From the NCBI GenBank assembly GCA_963763305.1, contig CAVXNP010000001.1:1426001-1490000 (forward strand): DNA of 64,000 bases. Reading direction: 5' to 3'. Origin of the DNA: CAVXNP01 sp963763305. Lineage in GTDB: Bacteria > Pseudomonadota > Gammaproteobacteria > Xanthomonadales > Rhodanobacteraceae. Positions 1 to 10,887 of this stretch are shown one piece after another. The translations under genes and the position numbers were made by a program. Positions within the stretch are counted from its first letter, which is position 1. Each line of letters begins with the position of its first letter. The notes below the pieces were generated by a model that saw only the letters and a program-made list of their open reading frames with translations, did not search any database and was not told the DNA's origin.

Positions 1-831
1 GTGGCGCGACTGCTGGAACTGGGCTTTGCCGTGGACACGCCCGATCCGCAGGGTGCGACCGGCCTGCTGCACGCCTGTGGCGCAGGGCACCAGGCCGTGG
101 CGGTGCTGCTGCTCGATGCCGGCGCCAACCCGACCCTGGCCGCCCGCAACGGGGTCACCCCGCTGGCGGCGGCCACAGGCGCTCGCCGGGACAGCCTGGT
201 GGCGCTGCTGCTGGAACGGGGAGTCCCGGTGGATCAGCGCCTGGTCGGCGACACCACCGCGCTGATGATCGCCGCGGCCCTGGGGCATTCGGAGCTGGCC
301 GAACGGCTATTGGACGCCGGGGCGGACATCCACGCCGTGGACACGCGCGGGCGCACCGCGCTGCACGCGGCCGCCCAGTTCGGCTTCGAACACAACGACA
401 GCCTGCGCGCGCGGCGCCTGTTCGACGCGCTGCTGCGCCACCACGCCGACGTCAATCGCAACGACCGCGAGGGCAAGAGCGCGCTGCTGATGCTGCTGGG
501 CGCGCACGTCAAGCCCGGCAGTGCCTGCGACCCGACCCACATCGGTGCGCTGGTACCGGTACTGCTGGAGGCCGGCGCCGACCTGCGGCATGCCGACCAG
601 CGCGGAGTGACCGCCCTGCACGCCTGCGCCATGCACGCCCTGCTGGCGCCAGCGCGGATCCTGCTGGCGCGCGGCGCCGACCGCGGCGCGCTGGACGGTT
701 TTGGTCGCACTCCGGCGGATGTCGCGCGGCAACTGGGGCTGGTGGACATCGCCCATGAGCTGGCCAGCCGTGGTCAGGCCATGCCCAGCGTGCGGCAGAC
801 CCTGCGCCAACCCGCCCAGCCGGCCGAATAG
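1..831 (+). CDS. Ankyrin-repeat protein, 3' part
   Basis: The frame is open from base 1 and ends at TAG 829-831, so this is the C-terminal 276 residues of a protein that probably begins outside the window. It is built of about seven to eight ankyrin repeats, each with the recurring pattern of G-x-T-x-L-x-x-A followed by LL-x-x-GA(D/N), for example GRTALHAAAQFG and LLDAGADIHAVD. Ankyrin stacks form protein-binding scaffolds; nothing here indicates a catalytic domain or the partner. It converges on the kefC-like gene with only 27 bases between the stops. The GTG at base 1 should not be taken as the real start. Confidence 0.85.
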   Translation: MARLLELGFAVDTPDPQGATGLLHACGAGHQAVAVLLLDAGANPTLAARNGVTPLAAATGARRDSLVALLLERGVPVDQRLVGDTTALMIAAALGHSELAERLLDAGADIHAVDTRGRTALHAAAQFGFEHNDSLRARRLFDALLRHHADVNRNDREGKSALLMLLGAHVKPGSACDPTHIGALVPVLLEAGADLRHADQRGVTALHACAMHALLAPARILLARGADRGALDGFGRTPADVARQLGLVDIAHELASRGQAMPSVRQTLRQPAQPAE

Positions 832-858
832 GAGTCCGACCCGGCTCGGAGTGCGGTG

Positions 859-2680
859 CTAGCCGCCCCGGGTTCCGCCCGGATCACTGCCGGGCGCGGA
901 GTCGGCATCGGCCTCGAACAGGCGCTCCAGATCGAGCAGCGCCTCGCGGGTGCTCTGCATCAACGCGGTCTCGTCGTCGAACAGCACCGCCTGGGTCTTC
1001 AGCAACGCCTCGTCGTGCTGCCGGAAGCGTTCGACCCGATCCCTGGCCAGTGCGGGCGACAGACCCAGCGCCTCCAGTGTCTTGCGGGTCATCTTCAGGC
1101 TGGAATGGAAGGTTTCGCGCACCGGCTCTTCCACCCCCAGGTCGATCAGCCGGAACACGTGCTGGCGGTTGCGCGCCCTCGCCACCAGCCGCAGATGCGG
1201 GTAGTGCCGCCGCACCAGCTCGGCCGTACGCAGGTTCACCTCCGGATCGTCGGTGGCCAGCACGAACACCTCGGCCTTGTCCGCCTGCGCCGCGCGCAGA
1301 AGCTCCAGCCGCGCCGGGTCACCGAAGAACAGGTTGATGGTGCCGAAGCGGCGCGACAGGTCGACCTGCTCGACCGAATGCTCCAGCGCCACGAACGGGA
1401 TGTGCTGCGCGCGCAACACGCGGGCGACGATCTGGCCGACCCGGCCGAAGCCGGCGATGATCACCCGCGGCGGCGCGGTGTCGATGGTGTCGAACTCGCG
1501 CGCCGGCTTGCGTGGCACCGCATCAAGCCCGCGTGCGGCCAGCACCACCAGCAGCGGAGTCAGCGCCATCGACACGGTGATCGCCAGCACCAGCAGGCCC
1601 CGCTGGCCGGCGCTGATCAGGTGCTGCTTCGCGGCCAGGTCGAGCAGCACGAAGGCGAATTCGCCACCGGCCGCCAGCAGCACCGCAAGGCGCAGCGTAT
1701 CGGCGCGCCCCAGCCCGCCCAGGGTTCGGCCCAGCGGCCACAGCACGGCCGCCTTCAGGGCCAGCAGGGAGAGGGTCAGGCCGATCACCCACAGCGGCGC
1801 GCGCAGCAGCAGGGACAGGTCCATCGACATGCCCACGCTGATGAAGAACAAGCCGAGCAGCAGCCCCTTGAACGGCTCGATGTGCGATTCCAGCTCGTGC
1901 CGGTACTCCGAATCGGCCAGCAGCACGCCGGCCAGGAACGCGCCCAGGGTGGACGACACGCCTACCCGTTCCATCAACCACGCGGTACCCAGTACCACCA
2001 GCAGGGCGGTGGCAGTGGACACCTCCACCGCGTCGGCACGCGCCACGAAACGGAACACCGGTCGCAGCAGGTAACGCCCGCCCACCACCACCAGCACGAT
2101 GCTGCCGACCGTGCGCCGCGATACCCGACAGGTCCAGCCCGACCGCCAGCGAAGAGCTGGCCAGCAACGGCACCATCGCGATCAGCGGAATCGCCGCCAG
2201 ATCCTGCGACAGCAGGATCGCGAACGCCTGCCGCCCGTAGGAGGAGCCGGCCTCCTTGCGCTCGGCCAGGATCTGCAGCCCGAACGCGGTCGAGGACAGC
2301 GCCAGGCTGCCACCGATCACCGTCGCCGCCTTCCCGGTCAGGCCGAACAGCACGTAGCCGATGCCGCCGATCACCAGCGCACTGGCCAGCACCTGCAGCA
2401 GACCGGTACCGAACACCGGGCGCCGCATCACCCACAGCCGCCGCGGCGACAGCTCCAGCCCGATCACGAACAGCATCAGCACCACGCCGAACTCGGAAAT
2501 GGTGGCGACACCGCTCGGATCGACGATCAGCCCCAGCATCTGCGGGCCGATCACCACCCCGGCCAGCAGATAACCGAGCACCGAACCCAGCCGGAACCGC
2601 TTGGTCAACGGTACCGCGATCACCGTCGCCAGCAGGAACACCAGCGCGGTCTGCAGAAAGGGGTGGTCGTCCACGCGCAC
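859..2680 (-). pseudogene. Kef-type K+/H+ antiporter with TrkA-N domain, frameshifted as read
   Basis: This is a monovalent cation:proton antiporter-2 family protein like KefB/KefC, an inner-membrane K+ efflux transporter. The N-terminal piece (GTG at 2680) holds the first half of the Na+/H+ exchanger membrane domain. The downstream piece continues the membrane domain (TLGAFLAGVLLADSEYRHEL) and then a TrkA-N Rossmann domain with the nucleotide motif GFGRVGQ. The two halves lie in different frames; the reading frame jumps by one extra base near 2110-2130, just after VGLDLSG. Both halves are well conserved in character and together give a normal length of about 600 residues, so a base-call insertion is more likely than a real null allele. 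Convergent with the ankyrin gene. Confidence 0.85.
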
Positions 2681-2756
2681 GCTCCGGTTGTGACGGGTCG
2701 ATTATCCCACCGTGCCGCCGCGCGTCGGGCGCACCGGGCGCGGGCGCACCGGGCGG

Positions 2757-3158
2757 TCAGCGTCGCACGAAGGTGCGCATGGTCAAACCCGGCACCGTGC
2801 GGAACCGGGTCGGCCTCGGCATCCCGCTGTCGGCGGCGATGAAGACGAAATCGTCGCCGTCCAGTCGGTAGCTGGCCAGCAGTGGCTTGCCCGCGTCCGC
2901 CCCGATCGCATCGATCCAGGTGATGGCCCTGGGTGCTACCGAGGCATCCAGCTCGAAGCGGCCTTCCAGCAACACTTTGCCTTCGCGGGTGCGGACGAAA
3001 AAACGATCGCCGCTGATGATGGTCAGCGCACCAGGCGCGCCATGGCTGTCCGGCGGGTCGATCATGCCGTTCTCCTCGAACCCCACCTGCTCCCAGCTGC
3101 CCTGCAGCGCGGCCAGGTCATCCGCGTTCGATCCTGCTGCCTCCATGCTTGCTGCCAT
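2757..3158 (-). CDS. TIGR03067-like small protein
   Basis: A 133-residue protein with the layout of TIGR03067-type proteins: an N-terminal LQGSWEQV segment, then a beta-rich body with FFVRTREGKVLLEGRFELD and ending in a short hydrophilic tail. The family has no established biochemical role; a lipocalin-like beta barrel is often suggested. I see no signal peptide or membrane segment. The ATG at 3158 has a GGGAGAG ribosome site seven bases upstream, which supports it over the ATG four codons later. It lies between kefC and hemB on the same strand, with 62 bases to the hemB stop. Confidence 0.6.
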   Translation of the reverse strand: MAASMEAAGSNADDLAALQGSWEQVGFEENGMIDPPDSHGAPGALTIISGDRFFVRTREGKVLLEGRFELDASVAPRAITWIDAIGADAGKPLLASYRLDGDDFVFIAADSGMPRPTRFRTVPGLTMRTFVRR

Positions 3159-3220
3159 CCGGACTCTCCCTGTAAATGCGGATTATTGCGCCACGCACCG
3201 GGCGCCTTCAGCGGCTACGG

Positions 3221-4213
3221 TCAAGCGCCGCGCAACCAGCGCGCCGCCTCGATCGCGTAGTAGGTAAGGATGGCATCGGCGCCGGCGCGCTTGAACGCGG
3301 TCAGCGTCTCCAGCACCACCGCGCGCTCGTCCAGCCAGCCATTCTGCGCCGCCGCCTTGAGCATCGCGTATTCGCCGGACACCTGGTAAACGAAGGTCGG
3401 CGCGGCAAAGCTGTCCTTGACCCGGCGCAACACGTCCAGATACGGCAGGCCGGGCTTGACCATCACCGCGTCGGCACCCTCGAGCAGGTCCAGTTCCACC
3501 TCGCGCAGCGCCTCGTCGCTGTTGCCCACGTCCATCTGGTAGGTGTGCTTGTCGCCCTTGCCCAGGTTCGCCGCCGAGCCGACCGCGTCGCGGAACGGGC
3601 CATAGAAGGCCGAGGCGTACTTGGCCGAATAGGCCAGGATGCGCGTGTGGATGTGGCCGGCCTGCTCCAGCGCGTCGCGGATCGAGCCGATGCGGCCGTC
3701 CATCATGTCCGACGGCGCGATGAAATCCATGCCGGCCTCGGCCTGCGCCAGCGACATGCGGATCAGCGCCTGCACGGTGGGCTCGTTCATCACGTAGCCG
3801 TGCTCGTCGATCAGGCCGTCCTGGCCGTGCGTGGTGTAGGGATCCAGCGCCACGTCGCCGATCAGGCCCAGCTGCGGATAGGCCGCCTTCAGAGCGCGGG
3901 TGGCGCGGTGCATCAGGTTGTCCGGATTCCACGCCTCGGCCGCATCCAGGCTCTTGGCGTCCGCCCCGGGGACGGGAACAGCGCCAGCGCGGGAATGCCC
4001 AGCTCCACGCACTGCCCGGCCAGCTCGAGCAGCAGGTCGATCGACAGGCGCTCCACCCCCGGCATCGAGGCCACCGGCTCGCGCTGGTCTTCGCCCTCGA
4101 TGACGAAGGCGACCATGATCAGGTCGACTGGCCAGCAGGGTGTGCTCGCGCATCAGCGCGCGGGAGAAAGCGTCACGGCGCATGCGGCGCATGCGAACGG
4201 CGGGAAAGCTCAT
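3221..4213 (-). pseudogene. hemB: Porphobilinogen synthase (delta-aminolevulinic acid dehydratase), two compensating frameshifts as read
   Basis: HemB condenses two 5-aminolevulinate molecules to porphobilinogen in tetrapyrrole synthesis. The start is ATG 4211-4213 (MSFPAVRMRRMRR). The frame shifts by an extra base near 4125-4130, runs as VDLIMVAFVIEGEDQ to LALFP, then shifts back by a missing base near 3965-3975 into DAKSLDAAEAWNPDNL. The rest is intact, with APSDMMDGRI and the Schiff-base lysine in MVKPGLPYLD. The metal segment reads DVALDPYTTHGQDG, the aspartate-type arrangement known from the Mg2+-dependent Pseudomonas aeruginosa enzyme rather than the three-cysteine zinc type. An essential gene with two cancelling single-base shifts is most simply explained by sequence errors. 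Divergent from glk. Confidence 0.9.
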
Positions 4214-4374
4214 GTGGGTTCCTGGATCACCGGCAATGCGCCATTGTAGCGCCGCGACCCTGGCAAGCCGGACCGTTGCCGGCGCGTGCACGACGCATGG
4301 GCTCTTCTCCTTTGGTGCTGGACGAAGCGCCCGCTGCCCGGCAGGCTTGGAGGATCCATGCCACGGAACCTGAA

Positions 4375-5385
4375 ATGAGCACTGCTTCACCGATCCTGCT
4401 GGCCGATCTGGGCGGCACCAACGTTCGTTTCGCGCTGGCCGAGCCCGGCGACGCCCAGCCCCTGCGACTGGATAGCGTACGGCGCTATCGGGTGCGCGAC
4501 TTCGGCACGCTGGCCGAGGCCATCGCCCAGTATTTCGACGACACCGGTCACCGCACCCGGCGGGCCATCATTGCCGCGGCGGGACGCATCGTCGACGGCG
4601 AAACGGTGCAGATCACCAACAACCCGTGGGCGGTGTCCGCACACAACCTGCAGGCGAAGCTGTCACTGGAGGCGGTGCGCCTGGTCAACGATTTCGCGGC
4701 GCAGAGCATGGCGGTACCGCTGCTGACGCCCGAGTACCTGGTCGCGGTAGGCAAGCCGGCCCTGCCGGTGTTGGGCGCCCGACCCAACCAGACCTTCGTG
4801 GTAATGGGCCCGGGCACCGGCCTGGGCGTGGGTGGCCTGCTGCTGCGCGATCACCACTGCAGCGTGCTTGAAAGCGAGGGCGGCCACGCCGGCTTTGCCG
4901 CGCACACCGCTGAAGACGTGGCCATCCTGCAACGGCTCAACCAACGCTTCGGCCGGGTCTCCAACGAGCGCATGATCTGCGGCAACGGGCTGGTCAACCT
5001 GTACCTGGCGCTGGCCGACATCGCGGGCCAGGAGGCCGAAGAGCTCAACCCCGAGGACATCACCGCGCGCGCGGTCGCCGGCACCGACCCGCTGTGCGTG
5101 CGCACGGTGCAGACGCTGGCCGGCATCTTCGGCGCGGTGGCCGGCGACCTGGTGCTGACCATGGGCGGTTGGGATGGCGTCTACCTTACCGGCGGCGTGC
5201 TGCCAATCCTGCTGCCCTGGCTGCAGCACGGCGGTTTCCGCGAGCGCTTCGAGGCCAAGGGCCGCTTCCGCGACAGCATGGAGCGGGTTCCCACCGTGGC
5301 GATCGTGCATCCGGAGCCGGGTCTTCTCGGCGCCGCTGCACTTGCCGTGGTGGAATCGGGAGGACGGTTGCTGCCCGGGAGCTGA
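4375..5385 (+). CDS. glk: Glucokinase
   Basis: A 336-residue ATP-dependent hexokinase of the bacterial Glk family (not ROK), phosphorylating cytosolic glucose to glucose 6-phosphate. The ATP phosphate-binding motif LADLGGTNVRFAL lies at the N-terminus, the second glycine-rich loop is GPGTGLGVGGLL, and the sugar-binding ESEGGHAGFA follows. The open frame extends upstream to 4276, but ATG 4375 gives the family start just before the first beta strand (MSTASPILLADLGG). It is transcribed away from hemB and followed after 37 bases by a secreted protein gene. Length and motifs are standard. Confidence 0.93.
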   Translation: MSTASPILLADLGGTNVRFALAEPGDAQPLRLDSVRRYRVRDFGTLAEAIAQYFDDTGHRTRRAIIAAAGRIVDGETVQITNNPWAVSAHNLQAKLSLEAVRLVNDFAAQSMAVPLLTPEYLVAVGKPALPVLGARPNQTFVVMGPGTGLGVGGLLLRDHHCSVLESEGGHAGFAAHTAEDVAILQRLNQRFGRVSNERMICGNGLVNLYLALADIAGQEAEELNPEDITARAVAGTDPLCVRTVQTLAGIFGAVAGDLVLTMGGWDGVYLTGGVLPILLPWLQHGGFRERFEAKGRFRDSMERVPTVAIVHPEPGLLGAAALAVVESGGRLLPGS

Positions 5386-5422
5386 ATTGCCCGGGCAGGC
5401 AACGCCCCCCACAAGGACGAAC

Positions 5423-6741
5423 ATGGCAAACGCGGCGATCCGACTGCTGGTTTTCGCAACCCTTTTTTTGGCAGCGTGCCTGCCGGCGCGGGCAACGCCG
5501 CCGGCGGTCTCGGGCAACCCGCTTGACCGCTACCAGCTGCCGGCCGCGCCGATCGGCTCGCCCGAGCAGTTGGAGCACTATCGCAAGTCGGTCCCGCTGA
5601 CGCACTCGCCACTGGGTCTGCTCAGCCACGGTGCGCGCCAGCGCTTCCTGGCCTCGCTGATCTTCGGCAGCCACGGCCTGGGCGGCTTCGCCACCGGCGA
5701 CCTGCAGTTCGAGCTGACCCGGGACGAAGCCTATGCTGTGCTGCGCCTGTTCGGCGCGCAGGATGAAGCGCTCGGGCTGGACACCCGCCTGACTCCCCGC
5801 AACCGTCAACTGGATCTCCAGGCGAGCGTGCTCGAGCCGATCTACACGCAGCTTGAGCAAGGCCTGGACGGCAGCGGCCAGACGACCTCGCGCAAGAATG
5901 CCGTCGGGCGCCTGATGGCTCCGTTGGAACGCTATCGTGATCCGGCGGCACGCCACGCGCTGGGCGACCGGGATGTGGATTTCCTGTTCCGCGCCGATGC
6001 GGTGGCCTTCGAGGCGACCGGGGATGCGCAGTACCTGCGGGACCTGCGCGCCGACTTCGCCGAGTTGTCCGAGCGCCACCGGGTGGATCGCCCCCACCTG
6101 GGCAGCTTGAACGACGCGCTGGTCCGGGCTGGCAGGATCGTCGAAGCCAACGCCCTGTTGCGCTCGTATCCGATGCTCCAGCGGCGCCCGGCACCCAGCC
6201 TGATCGCCGACCGCAACTACCGGCCGGCCAGCCCAGCGTCTGGTCGGCCGCCAGCGGCATGCGCAGCCTGACCCAGCAGCGCGTCGATCTCGACGCGCCG
6301 GCGCAGGTGCTGGTGCTGGGCTCCGCCGGCTGCCACTTCTCGCAGCGGGCGGCCCGCGATATCGACGCGGACTCGGCACTGCGGCGGCTGTTCCACGCGC
6401 ACGCCCGCTGGGTCGCGCCGCACCACGACATCACCGCGTTCGACGCGCTGCAGCTATGGAACCAGGCGCATCCGGCCCAGCCGATGGCGATCGCCCACGC
6501 CAACGGCGAGTTCCCGATGTTCAAGCGCATCGAAACCCCCACGTTCTATTTCATGCGTCACGGCAAGGTGGTCGCTACCGTGGTCGGATGGCCGGCCGGG
6601 GGCAATCGTGCGGCCCTGATGGCCGCTTTCGGCAAACTTGGCCTGAGCGCCGCGGTAGCGCCGCCATTGGCGGCAGCGTTACCGGGCAGCGCCCCGGGAC
6701 CGGGAGACGCCCGGCAGGAGAACGCCCATGCCACGCAGTGA
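5423..6741 (+). pseudogene. Exported thioredoxin-fold protein of unknown role, frameshifted as read
   Basis: The first frame starts at ATG 5423 with a signal peptide (LLVFATLFLAACLPARA) and runs to a stop at 6271. The second frame, open to 6741, carries a C-terminal thioredoxin-like domain: LVLGSAGCHFSQRAARDI, an alpha/beta body and TPTFYFMRHGKVVATVVGWP. Reading through with one base restored near 6218-6228 gives a continuous protein of about 438 residues (RNY-PAGQPSVWSAASG). The thioredoxin-like site keeps a single cysteine (GSAGCHFS) instead of CxxC, so a dithiol oxidoreductase role is doubtful. The LAAC in the signal peptide could be a lipobox. The N-terminal 280 residues are alpha-helical and I do not recognise them. 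Its end overlaps the HAD gene start. Confidence 0.65.
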
Positions 6742-7411
6742 CACCGCCTTCCTGTTCGACCTGGACGGCACCCTGGTCGACAGCGTGTACCAGCATGTGC
6801 TGGCCTGGAAGGAAGCGCTCGAGCGCGAGGGGATCGAGCTGTCGGTCTGGCGCATCCACCGCAAGATCGGCATGAGCGGCGGGCTGTTCACCGAGATCCT
6901 GCTGCGCGAAACCGGCATCGAGATCACCGAGGAGCGCATCGCACGGCTGCGCGGATGGCATGCCGAGGCCTACGGACGTCAGGCAACCCAGGGCGCGGTG
7001 CGGCCGTTGCCCGGTGCGTGCGAGCTGCTGGCATTCCTGACCGAGCACGGCATGCCCTGGGCGATCGCCACCAGCGGACGGATGCTGACCGCCGCGCACA
7101 ACCTCGAGGCACTGGGCGTGGACCCGGCCACGGTCCCGGTGGTGACGCGCGACCAGGTGCGCCACGCCAAGCCGGATCCTGACCTGTTCGTGACCGCCGC
7201 CGAACGCCTGGGCGTGGACATCCAGCGCTCGCTGGTGATCGGCGACAGCATCTGGGACATGCTCGCCGCGCAGCGCTGCCGGGCGTTGGGGGTGGGCCTG
7301 CTGTCCGGCGGCTACGGCCAGGAGGAACTCGAGCGCGCCGGCGCTTTCCGCGTATACGAAGACCCGGCCGACCTGCTGCGACATATCGACGAGGTGGCGG
7401 CGCGCGGGTAG
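6728..7411 (+). CDS. HAD-superfamily phosphatase (phosphoglycolate phosphatase/beta-phosphoglucomutase-like)
   Basis: A 227-residue haloacid-dehalogenase hydrolase of the cap C1 type. Motif I is FLFDLDGTLVDS with the nucleophile Asp near residue 11, motif II is the IATSGR segment, motif III is the lysine in HAKPDPDLF, and motif IV is VIGDSIWDM. The helical cap lies between residues 20 and 85. Such enzymes dephosphorylate small phosphometabolites; the substrate cannot be read from sequence. The ATG lies inside the last codons of the upstream gene, with GGAG about ten bases before it, suggesting cotranscription. The C-terminal part of the fold is complete. Confidence 0.85.
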   Translation: MPRSDTAFLFDLDGTLVDSVYQHVLAWKEALEREGIELSVWRIHRKIGMSGGLFTEILLRETGIEITEERIARLRGWHAEAYGRQATQGAVRPLPGACELLAFLTEHGMPWAIATSGRMLTAAHNLEALGVDPATVPVVTRDQVRHAKPDPDLFVTAAERLGVDIQRSLVIGDSIWDMLAAQRCRALGVGLLSGGYGQEELERAGAFRVYEDPADLLRHIDEVAARG

Positions 7412-7553
7412 CAGGGCCAAAGAACGAGGATGTTCGGATATGCCGCGACTGCGACAGTACGCGCGGCATACCGAGGCCTGCCGTGCTTCCTGCGCCCGCA
7501 AAAGGCTCGCAGCCTACGCTCACCGGGCTCGCACGTTCCGCGCCCCTTACCCC

Positions 7554-10500
7554 TTAAGCCGGTGGTGCCAGCAAGGCGTCCAGATCGCCCTGGTCGAAGC
7601 TCAGCTTCTCGCGACTGCCGCCGCCTTCGAGCACGGCGGCGGCCAGCTCGGCCTTGCGCACCTTCAGTTCCTCGATGCGCTCCTCCACCGTGTTGGCGGT
7701 GATCAGGCGGAACACGAACACCGGCTTGTCCTGGCCGATGCGGTGGGCACGATCGGAGGCCTGCGCCTCGGCTGCCGGATTCCACCACGGGTCGTAATGG
7801 ATCACGGTATCGGCGGCGGTCAGGTTGAGGCCCACGCCGCCGGCCTTGAGCGACAGCAGGAACAGCGGCACCTCGCCTTCCTGGAAGCGCTTGACCGGCT
7901 CGCCGCGATCGCGCGTCTCGCCGGTGAGCATCACATAGCGCAGGCGGCGGCGATCCAGTTCGCCGGCGATCAGCTTCAGCATTTCGGTGAACTGCGAGAA
8001 CAGCAGCACCTTGCGGCCCTCGGCCAGCAGCGCCGGCAGCATGTCCATCAGCAGTTCGAACTTGGCCGAATCGCGCACGCCACGGGCCGCCTCCAGCTTG
8101 ACCAGTCGCGGATCGCAGCAGACCTGGCGCAGCTTGAGCAGCGCATCGAGCACCACGATGCCCGAGTGCGCGATGCCGCGCTGGGCAATCACCTCGCGCA
8201 GCTCCTCGGCCAGCGACAGGCGCAGGCTCTCGTACAGTTCCCGCTGGCGGCCATCGAGCACCACGCGACGGGTGATCTCGGTCTTCGGCGGCAGCTCGGC
8301 GGCCACCTGCGCCTTGGTCCGACGCAGGATGAACGGCGCCAGCCGTCGATTGAGGCGCTGCTGGCAGTCCTGGTCGTACTGCTTCTCGATCGGCACCCGG
8401 TAGTGCCGGCGGAACGCGCCTTCGTCGCCGAGCAGACCAGGCACCGCCAGATCGACCTGCGACCACAGCTCGCCCAGGTGATTCTCCAGCGGCGTGCCGG
8501 TGAGGCAGATGCAGCGCGGCGCACGCAGGCTCAGCACCGCGCGGCGTGCCTGCGTGCGCGGGTTCTTCACCTGCTGCGCCTCATCCAGCACGATCAGCGC
8601 GAACGGCTGCTTGCGCAGGCTGACCACGTCGCGCGGCAGCAGCGCGTAGCTGGTCAGCACGATGTCGTGCGCGCCGATCTGCCCGAAATCCTCCGCCCGC
8701 TGCGGGCCGTGCAGCGCCAGCACCGCCAAGCGCGGGTGCGAAGCGGGCGATCTCGGCCTGCCAGTTCGGGATCAGGCTGGTCGGTACCACCACCAGCGCC
8801 GGCTGCGGTCAGCGCGCCGCGCTGCTTCAGTGCCAACAGGTGGGTGATCAGCTGCAGCGTCTTGCCCAGGCCCATGTCGTCGGCCAGCACGCCGCCGACG
8901 CCGGCCTCGGCCAGCGCATTGAGCCAGCGCAGGCCCTCGCGCTGGTACGGCCGAAGCTCCACCGTGAGTCCGTCGGGCACCACGTCGCTGGCGCGATCGG
9001 CGGCGTCGCGCAGCCGCGCGGTGAAGCCGCGCAATTGCTCCGGCGCGCTCAGCTCCCCGCCGCTGGGCAGCGCATCGGCCAACTCCTCCAGCCGGCCGGC
9101 CTGCACCCGCGGCAGGTGCAGTTTCTTCTTGGGCCGCTCCAGATACTCCGCCAGCGGCGCCAGCAGCCCGCGCAATTCCTTCAGCCGTACCGGCACGCGC
9201 CGGCGCTCGTCGACCGGGGCGTACCACACCGCATCTTCCGGCTCGTTCGGGTTCGGACTGAGGTTGAGCTGGTGCTCACCCAGCGCCTGCGCCACCGCCG
9301 GCAGCAGGTTGTGCCGCTTGCCCTCGACCTCGATGCCGATCTCCAGGTCGAACGCCTGGTCGTCAGTGTCCTCGGTGACGTTGCCGTACCAGCGCACCGG
9401 ACCCTCCAGCACCTCGAACGGGAAGCTGGGCGCGTAGTCGAGCTGGAAGCCCTCGCTTTCCAGCTTGCCGCGCAGGGCCAGCCAGCGTGCCGGCGTGTTG
9501 ACTTCCAGGGCACCGGCGTAGCCCTTGCCCGGGAACATCCAGGCATCATCCGGCAGCGTGTCGGCCATGTCCCATGGCAGGCCCTCGGTGTCCACGCTGG
9601 GCGTGAGCCCGGCGCGCTCGAGCTGCTCCATGGCCGACAATTCGTCGGCCCGGCGGCGGGTGATTTCCACCAGCTGGCCGTTGCGCACGCGCCGCACCAG
9701 CGGCTCGCCGCCGCGGCTGGGCAGGCGCTCGCCGGCATAGTCGAAGGCCAGCCGCGCATAGGCCAGCGGTGGCGTGCCGGCGGCCAGCCGGGCATGTCGG
9801 GTCAACGCGTGCAGCGTAAGCACCGGCTTGGGCACCAGCTCGGCGCGGCGTGGTGCATCGAACACCTGTGGCGCCGGGATCCGCGCGGCCAGCCGGCTGT
9901 TGGGCAGGGCCGACAGCAAGCGCCGGCTGCAGTCGTATTTCAGCGGGGGCAGGTCCAGCCAGTGCGCTTCTTCCAGCGCCGCGTCGAGCAAACCGAGCTC
10001 GGCTCGCTCGGCGTCGAAGTACCACAGTGCGTCCAGCCGCAGCAGGCGCTGGTTCTGGCCCAGCGTCGGCAGCAGCCGCTGGCTACCGTCCTGCTCCAGC
10101 TGCCAGTGCCAGTTCAGCGCGTGCGCCTTGCCACGCGACAATCGCAGCCCGGCCAGGCCGCCGAGGAAACAGGGTGCCGTGTCCAGGATCTCGGCCAGCA
10201 ACGCGTCGCCGACGTGCCCGGTCAGCCGCGCGTAGCTGCGGCTCTTGCGCGAGGTCTGGGGCAGACCCAGCACGGTGGCCGCCAGGCGTTGCTCGTGTGG
10301 TTCGAGCATGGCATGGGCCAGATGCTTGCTGTCCAGCGGCACCGGTCGCGCGAAGCGGCCGTGCTCGCCAACGGCCAGCACCACCGGCGCCACGTCCAGA
10401 TGCGCGTAGGCAGCCCCTTCCTCCGGCAGTATCTCGACAAAGAAGCCGAGCACGCGGCGCTCGGACGTCGCCGGAGCGGCCGGCTGGACCAGCAGGCTTC

Positions 10501-10594
10501 GCCAGGCCGGCGGCAAGGCCTCGTCGCCATCACGACGCCGCTCGCCTGCCGACAACGCGCCCCGCCGCTTCTCGTCCGGTTGCTGCATGCGCAT
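7554..10594 (-). pseudogene. SNF2-family DNA/RNA helicase-like ATPase, frameshifted as read
   Basis: A Swi2/Snf2 ATPase of about 1010 residues that probably remodels DNA-protein complexes, like bacterial HepA/RapA relatives. Start ATG 10594 (or 10588). The N-terminal 550 residues form the long region found in bacterial SNF2 proteins, then RPYQREGLRWL, Walker A DDMGLGKT, motif Ia VVVPTSLIPNW, Walker B LDEAQ, LTGTPLEN, and a C-terminal helicase half with LFSQFTEML, LKAGGVGLNLT and DRAHRIGQ. The frame breaks twice by one extra base, near 8801-8808 (before motif Ia) and near 8728-8740 (after RFAP). All motifs are intact once joined, so base-call errors are likely. Downstream of secB-gpsA on the same strand. 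Confidence 0.88.
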
Positions 10595-10863
10595 GCGTCC
10601 CGCGTTGCCGGCCAAAACAGCGAGCTTAGCAAGCCAGGCCAGGGTGTGCGCGTCAACGCGTTCATGCCGCAGCCATGCAACGCATCGGCGGTGCGTCGGC
10701 CGGTGGGCCAGCCGTGCGCCGCCGCGGCAGCAGACCGGTGGGGTACCACCGAGAGGACGCCCTGCCACGGCAGGGCGTGAGCGCCGCGCACTTCAAGCGG
10801 GCAGACGGGTGCGCTGGCGAGCGGGAAACAGCGCCGGCAAACCGCGCCGGCTGACGGCCGCAT

Positions 10864-10886
10864 GCGCGGGTGGCCGGAGCCCGCGC
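10864..10886 (-). terminator. GC-rich stem-loop just after gpsA
   Basis: A perfect 7-bp inverted repeat (GCGCGGG / CCCGCGC, 9-nt loop) begins two bases past the gpsA stop. There is no T-run on either side, so it is a weak intrinsic terminator at best; it may instead protect the 3' end of the secB-gpsA mRNA. Confidence 0.3.
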
Positions 10887-10887
10887 A

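Noticed and set aside
856..2871. A 671-codon frame antisense to the kefC-like gene
   Set aside because: Gln/His/Arg-rich shadow product; the minus strand carries clear antiporter and TrkA-N motifs.
7440..9437. A 665-codon plus-strand frame across the SNF2 gene
   Set aside because: Shadow of the helicase; no domain pattern, and all SNF2 motifs are on the minus strand.
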